Shown piece after piece: positions 59,400 to 64,000 of a stretch of 64,000 nt of DNA (position 1 is its first letter; every line of letters starts with the position of its first letter). The DNA is from Alnus glutinosa (Eukaryota > Streptophyta > Magnoliopsida > Fagales > Betulaceae), in contig NC_084893.1 of the NCBI RefSeq assembly GCF_958979055.1, positions 27,979,487 through 28,043,486 on the forward strand, read 5' to 3'. The translations under genes were made by a program, and so were the position numbers. Below the pieces are notes generated by a model. That model worked only from the letters and a program-made list of their open reading frames with translations. It was not told where the DNA came from and did not search any database.

Positions 59400-61203
59400 C
59401 ACTACAAAAAAATAGGGGATTCGCCACGTGGCTACAGTAGCAGTTACTGTAGCCACGTGACCATATAGCAATGTATCTTCCAAAACACGTTGCTATATGT
59501 AGGAGAAAAGCCAAGGTAAGTATTTGGCCACGTGTAATTTGTACACGTGGCCATATGACCGCGTGTAATTATTCCACGTGGCCATGTGGTCACATTACGC
59601 GTGGCCGCATGGCCACGTGTACAAATTACACGTGGCTAAAATATTTATATTTGTAATAATTTTTTCAAAATTATTTTTAAAGATTTAAAATTTTAGTCAC
59701 GTGTTTATTGTCCACGTTGTCAATTGGCCACGTGGCTTATTGCCACATCGCCAATTAGCCACGTGTATAATAAGACACGTGGCTAAAATATTTAAATTTT
59801 TTTTCAAAAATTGAAATTTTTTCTGAATTTTTTGAGGTTTGAAATTTTAGCCACGTGGCTTATTGCCACATCGCCAATTAGCCACGTGTATAATAAGACA
59901 CGTGGCTAAAATATTTAAATTTTTTTCAAAAATTGAAATTTTTTCTGAATTTTTTTGAGGTTTGAAATTTTAGCCACGTGGTTTTATTGGCCACGTCGCC
60001 AATTGGTCACGTGGCACATAAACCACGTGGCTAGGTAATTCCCTCAAATCCATTTCTAATTTCCTCCCTCCCCCTTTAACTTTTCATTCCCCCCCTCCCC
60101 CCCCCCCCCCTTTTTTTTTTTTTCCATTTCCCCCGCCCCTTTATCTTTTCATTTTCTCCTCTCTTTTTCATTTCCCTACGCCCCTTTGACTTTTCTTTTC
60201 ATTTTCTTCTTCTTTTTTCTTCCTTCTTCCCCTTTTTCCCTTGCATAGACGCCTTTTTTTTTTCTTTTTTTTTTTTTTTCTCTCCTTTTCTTCACACAGA
60301 CCGGGAAATGGAAAGGGAGACTAAGAGAGCTGGAGAGAGAGAACTAGAGCGATCCTGAGAGAGAGCCGTGGTTGACGACGGAGCCGGAGTCCGGAGGGTC
60401 ATGGCCCGACGCCGGTGAAGCCAATGGGGTGTTTTTCCCACATTTTTTGAGGTTTTTTTTTTTTTTTTCTTCTTCTGTTTCTTTGAGTTCTCTTATCTGA
60501 AAGTTTGTGATTTTTGGTTTTTGTTGTTGATTTTTGGTGATTGTTGGTATTTTTTGGTGTTTTGTTGGTGATTTTTTAGTAATGCGGGTCGACGGAGGAT
60601 TTTGGTGGATTTCCTGGATTGGATTTCATGGGGGAACGAAGGTGATTGTTGGTGATTTTTTGGTATTTTGTTGGAGTTTTTTGGTGTTTTGTTGGTATTT
60701 TTTGGTAATGTGGTCGACGGAGGATTTTTGGGGGATTTTTTGGATCGGATTCATGAGGAAGTTTTGTAGTGATTTCGTCAGCCTTGCAGAAATTTCCGGC
60801 GAGGAAAAAAAAATTGCAAAAAAAGTTTCTGGTGAGGGCACTGGCGCGAAAAAGAAAAAAAAGAAAAAGAAAAAAAGAAAGAAGAACAGAAATTAATTTA
60901 TGTTCTTCTTCTTCTTTTCTTTTCTTTTTTTTTTAAAAAAAAAAATGTGGTGTTAGCAACGTGTGTTAGTTCCACGTGGCTAAAAGTGTCTAATTTTTTT
61001 TTTTCAAAAATAAAATGCATTTAACCACATGTCAGTGGCACGTGGCTAAATAGCCACATATATAAAAGGACACATCTCTAAATGTACATTTAGCAACAAC
61101 CGGATTCATTACGCGTAACCTATGTGGCTAATAGTTAGCCATGTGTATGACTCCCATACATGTGGCTAACTGCAAGTGATTAAAAATAAAATTTTTTGTA
61201 GTG
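59400..61203. mobile_element. Non-autonomous CACTA element, 1,804 bp
   Basis: CACTACAAAAAAATAGG starts at 59400 and TTTTTTGTAGTG ends at 61203, with TAC on both sides (59397-59399, 61204-61206). The uninserted duplicate at 53395-53425 reads GTCTCGTACCAATGAAAG, exactly the joined flanks. Both ends carry GCCACGTGGC palindromes. A unit of about 122 bp (GCCACGTGGCTTATTGCCAC...) occurs nearly three times at 59690-60035. The middle has T/C and A/G runs and GATTTTTGGTGATTGTTGG blocks shared with 28261-28700. There is no transposase; it would depend on an element such as the one at 34158, though the subterminal words differ. Confidence 0.92.
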
Positions 61204-61206
61204 TAC

Positions 61207-62318
61207 CAATGAAAGAAAAGATAAAATTGTATTAACTAAGAAATAGACCCAAAAACTAGAGGCCAACATCCGGTGAGTTACATTCTTCTCTTCTAGATCT
61301 CCTACTTCATAATATAATTTTTGTTTGGTGATTTATATTCTTCTCAATGGGCCATGTTATCACTATATACAATTGAATTTGAGTGGTACTACAATTTTTG
61401 CTACAAAATTATTTACAAACTGAGCATTAATATCAGAAAATATGGCTTGTACTACAATTTTAGCAATTCCTTCTTTGTATCTATAAGTATGTTAAAATAT
61501 TAATTTAAATAATCAAATCTATTATTTTTTATTTGCTTAAATTTTTTAGACAATTATTATTTAATTAATTAACACGGTGTAAACTTAAATGTATTGGAAG
61601 AAAGTTAAGGACAAGTAAAAAAAGCTTTCAAGACAAGATTCGAACAGGATAGATATATAGTTGTCTTACCTTTTAATAAAGTTCACACTAATCATGTCGA
61701 AAAAGTGAAGATCAAATTCAATAAAGAGCTAGCTAGATACGCATTCAAAGGAAAAAAGAAAGAAAAAAAGCAATGAGATCTCTTTCTCTTTCCATTCTTT
61801 TCTTCATCTTTTTTCCTTTTCCTTCCTTTTTCAGGTCCACTTATGAGCAATAAATTCATGTAAGTGGTCCATAAAATGGAATGAGAACTTGAGAAGGGAA
61901 AATACCAACAACTATATATATACCCGGCCTGTGTCGGTGATTTGCTAATAGAAATGTATATATTACACACTATATGTTTAATTTTTTTTTAAAAAAAATA
62001 AGGAATAATTTTCTAGAGATTAATAGGCACCGTCACATTAGTCCAATAGAACGAGTTTTTTTTTTTATTATTATTATTATAATAAGGATAGATCTAAAGG
62101 CTGATATGAATAGTAGTGTTATGCAAATCCAATATTAAAATAGAAGTGGAATAAGAATGTAATGAGCTGTTTGGTACACATGATTCATAACGTACAGCGA
62201 CAAATTATGAACATTTAAAAAGCATGTTAGAATATGAGGCAAGGGCATATATAGTCTCTCCTCAAGCTTGTTTTGCGGTTTTGACATTTGCTTTGCATGA
62301 AATAGAAGGCCAATTACA
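61207..62318. other. Duplicated intergenic DNA upstream of G7
   Basis: 61207-61370 continues the G5-downstream block. 61440-61640 is the AGCAATTCCTTCTTTG repeat and SMART-LTR relic. 61640-62318 matches the DNA upstream of G5 (49365-49990). No gene seen. Confidence 0.55.
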
Positions 62319-62327
62319 AGAAACCAG

Positions 62328-62696
62328 GAGTAATGCTACATATCATCCAATTGTCCTCATTTTATCCTCCCAAAATTGATGTGGCTCTTGAAATCACCAT
62401 TGAATTTATGATAGATCATTATTGAATTTTGATCCAATGGTGATTTCAAGAGCCACATCAATTTTGGGAGGATAAAAGGAGGACAAAGGGATGATATGTA
62501 GCATTACTCAGAAAGAGTAATGCTACATATCATCCAATTGTCCTCCTTTTATCCTCCCAAAATTGATGTGGCTCTTGAAATCACCATTGAATTTATGATA
62601 GATCATTATTGAATTTTGATTCAATGGTGATTTCAAGAGCCACATCAATTTTGGGAGGATAAAAGGAGGACAAATGGATGATATGTAGCATTACTC
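62328..62696. mobile_element. Tandem pair of palindromic Mutator-like MITEs (2 x 182 bp)
   Basis: Copies 62328-62509 and 62515-62696 are nearly identical. Each starts GAGTAATGCTACATATCATC and ends in the inverse, and folds into one long hairpin through ATCCTCCCAAAATTGATGTG and GAAATCACCATTGAAT. They are separated by just AGAAA. The pair is flanked by the 9-bp duplication AGAAACCAG (62319-62327 and 62697-62705). The uninserted form is at about 49996-50020 (ACAAGAAACCAGCATATCCG). Confidence 0.9.
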
Positions 62697-62932
62697 AGAA
62701 ACCAGCATATCCGTACGTAATGGTTGATGGTTTTGATTTACCAGTTTTGTGTCGCATGAAAATTAGGCAGGTGGCACATTATTTATGGTTTTTGCCAAAT
62801 AGTTGTTTAGGACAACATGTGTGGCAAGCTATTCGAAATGTTTGCCTCATTTCGAATTGTTTACTTGACAGACAGTACTGATCCGATGATCAAACCCAAA
62901 CAAATTCTCTCTCTCTCTCTCTCTCGACTTGT

Positions 62933-62975
62933 CTATAAATAGGGAGAGCCACAATGCAGTAACTCATCCTTCACC
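62933..62975 (+). promoter_or_regulatory. G7 core promoter
   Basis: CTATAAATAGG TATA box at 62933, then GAGAGCCACAATGCAGTAAC and TCATCCTTCACC, after a (CT)n stretch. It is the cleanest promoter of the set. Confidence 0.7.
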
Positions 62976-63058
62976 TATTAGAAAGAGAATCTTCTTAATT
63001 AGAGTGTGTTTCCCTAGTCTTTGTCTCCAATTATCCTCTTCTTAATTTGTTAACAAAA

Positions 63059-63397
63059 ATGGGTTACTCAAAGACTTTTCTTCTCCTTGGTCTTGTCTTA
63101 GCTGTTGTGCTTCTCATCTCCTCCGATGTCTCAGCTCGTGAGTTTGCCGACGCCGCTCAAACCCGTGAGTTTCTTCCTTTCTTGAGTTAAATAGTTTCTT
63201 CCTTTCTTGTTCTAAACTTGGTGTGTTTTAGGTCGGATCGGCCGGATCTTCTTCATTTTACTGGAGAGGCAGAGAATCCATTTAAATGGCTAGATTTCTT
63301 TTAAAAATATCTAACTCTTCATTTAAAAGACATTAAAGACCACTTTGCTTCTTCTTCTTTTTTCCTTCTTTAATTTTTTCTTTCAACCGATTTTTTT

Positions 63398-63433
<36 letters not shown>

Positions 63434-64000
63434 TGAAGAAAATAAAGAGATGAGAACGGAGCAAATTAATTAATCACTGGATAGCCAGAGGAATGCGAAA
63501 CCATGTAGAAGAGAAAAGGCATGGAACGAAAACGAAGGTAGCGCTACCGTGGGAAGGAAAATAAATAAATAAATTAGAAAGAAAAAAAGAAATTCATAAT
63601 GAAATTCATTTAATAATGCCTTGAAGATATTATATTAGATTTTACGGGTGGCTCGTTATTAGACATCTACGTCCACTACTAGGAAAGTGCCAAATGCTCA
63701 AAAGGCTAGATCTTGTTCTTATTTCTTATTAATATTTTTTTTATTACAAAATGCCCATATTTATAGGAGAACTGGGGTAGGTGAGGCAATACAAATATGG
63801 TAAGATAATATCAAATCATATTTGAACATAATTAAATCTGATTATCAATTTCAATCAAATTTAAAATTAATTACAATCAGATTTGAATTCAATCATATAT
63901 TATCATATATATTCTGACCATGCCTTGCTTTAAATCCATTTGTGTAGAGGAGAATATGCAAACTGACAGTATGGAGGACAAGCATCATGACCATCGTCAC
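63059..64000 (+). CDS. G7: secreted Gly/His-rich protein, cut by the window end
   Basis: Exon 1 is 63059-63164 (MGYSKTFLLLGLVLAVVLLI, then SSDVSAREFADAAQT), with donor GTGAGT. The intron is 783 bp and ends GTGTAG at 63947. Exon 2 starts at 63948 and is open to the window edge: ENMQTDSMEDKHHDHRH. The spacer is shortened (MEDKHHDH against VEEDKYHGH in G5). The intron holds a (TA)n run near 63403-63431 and sequence not found in G5, so a further insertion is likely there. The rest of the Gly/His part lies outside the window. Confidence 0.8.

Overview
This is nuclear DNA from a flowering plant, most likely a woody eudicot. It is AT-rich, full of microsatellites and transposon relics, and its genes have short exons with GT-AG introns. 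No bacterial or organellar operons are present. I cannot name the species from the sequence alone.

The host content is a tandem cluster of seven plus-strand copies of one small secreted glycine/histidine-rich protein gene. Their ATGs are at about 11590, 20684, 31439, 48374, 50430, 55751 and 63059 (called G1 to G7 here). Each has a short exon 1 for a signal peptide (MGYSKTFLLLGLVFAVVLL...DVSA), a phase-1 intron, and exon 2 with an acidic spacer (TDAVEEAKY or TDGVEEDKY) followed by GHGG or HGHG repeats and a Thr/Glu/Asn tail. The promoters share a TATA box followed by GAGAGCCACAATGCAGTAA. G1, G2, G3 and G7 (cut by the window edge) look intact. G4 has lost exon 2. G5 carries a one-base frameshift and a degraded TATA box. 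G6 looks like a chimera with a G4-type promoter and exon 1 joined to a G5-type exon 2.

Between G3 and G4 lies a 13.4-kb CACTA (En/Spm) DNA transposon, 34158-47523, with CACTACAAAAA ends and a TAA target duplication. It carries two minus-strand genes: a four-exon TNP2-type transposase (41601-37968) and a multi-exon TNPA-like protein (37773-34900). About 2 kb of degenerate plant telomere repeat (TTTAGGG) lies directly upstream of the transposase. Both ends carry palindromic CACGTG-cored subterminal repeats, with a slightly different spelling at each end.

The rest is relics. The left edge holds an LRR/lectin-kinase type receptor fragment cut by a tiny LTR element. Other relics are an LRR receptor-like protein fragment, a LINE-like RNase H tail, Ty1/copia and Ty3/gypsy pieces, two hAT elements, several palindromic Mutator-like MITEs with 9-bp duplications, Harbinger-like MITEs, and further CACTA fragments. 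Because the cluster grew by segmental duplication, many insertions have an uninserted paralogous copy inside this same window, which fixes their ends precisely.

In 47.5-64 kb two large duplicated units can be aligned: G4-G5 with downstream DNA, and G6-(downstream DNA)-G7. The differences between them are explained by named insertions and one deletion.
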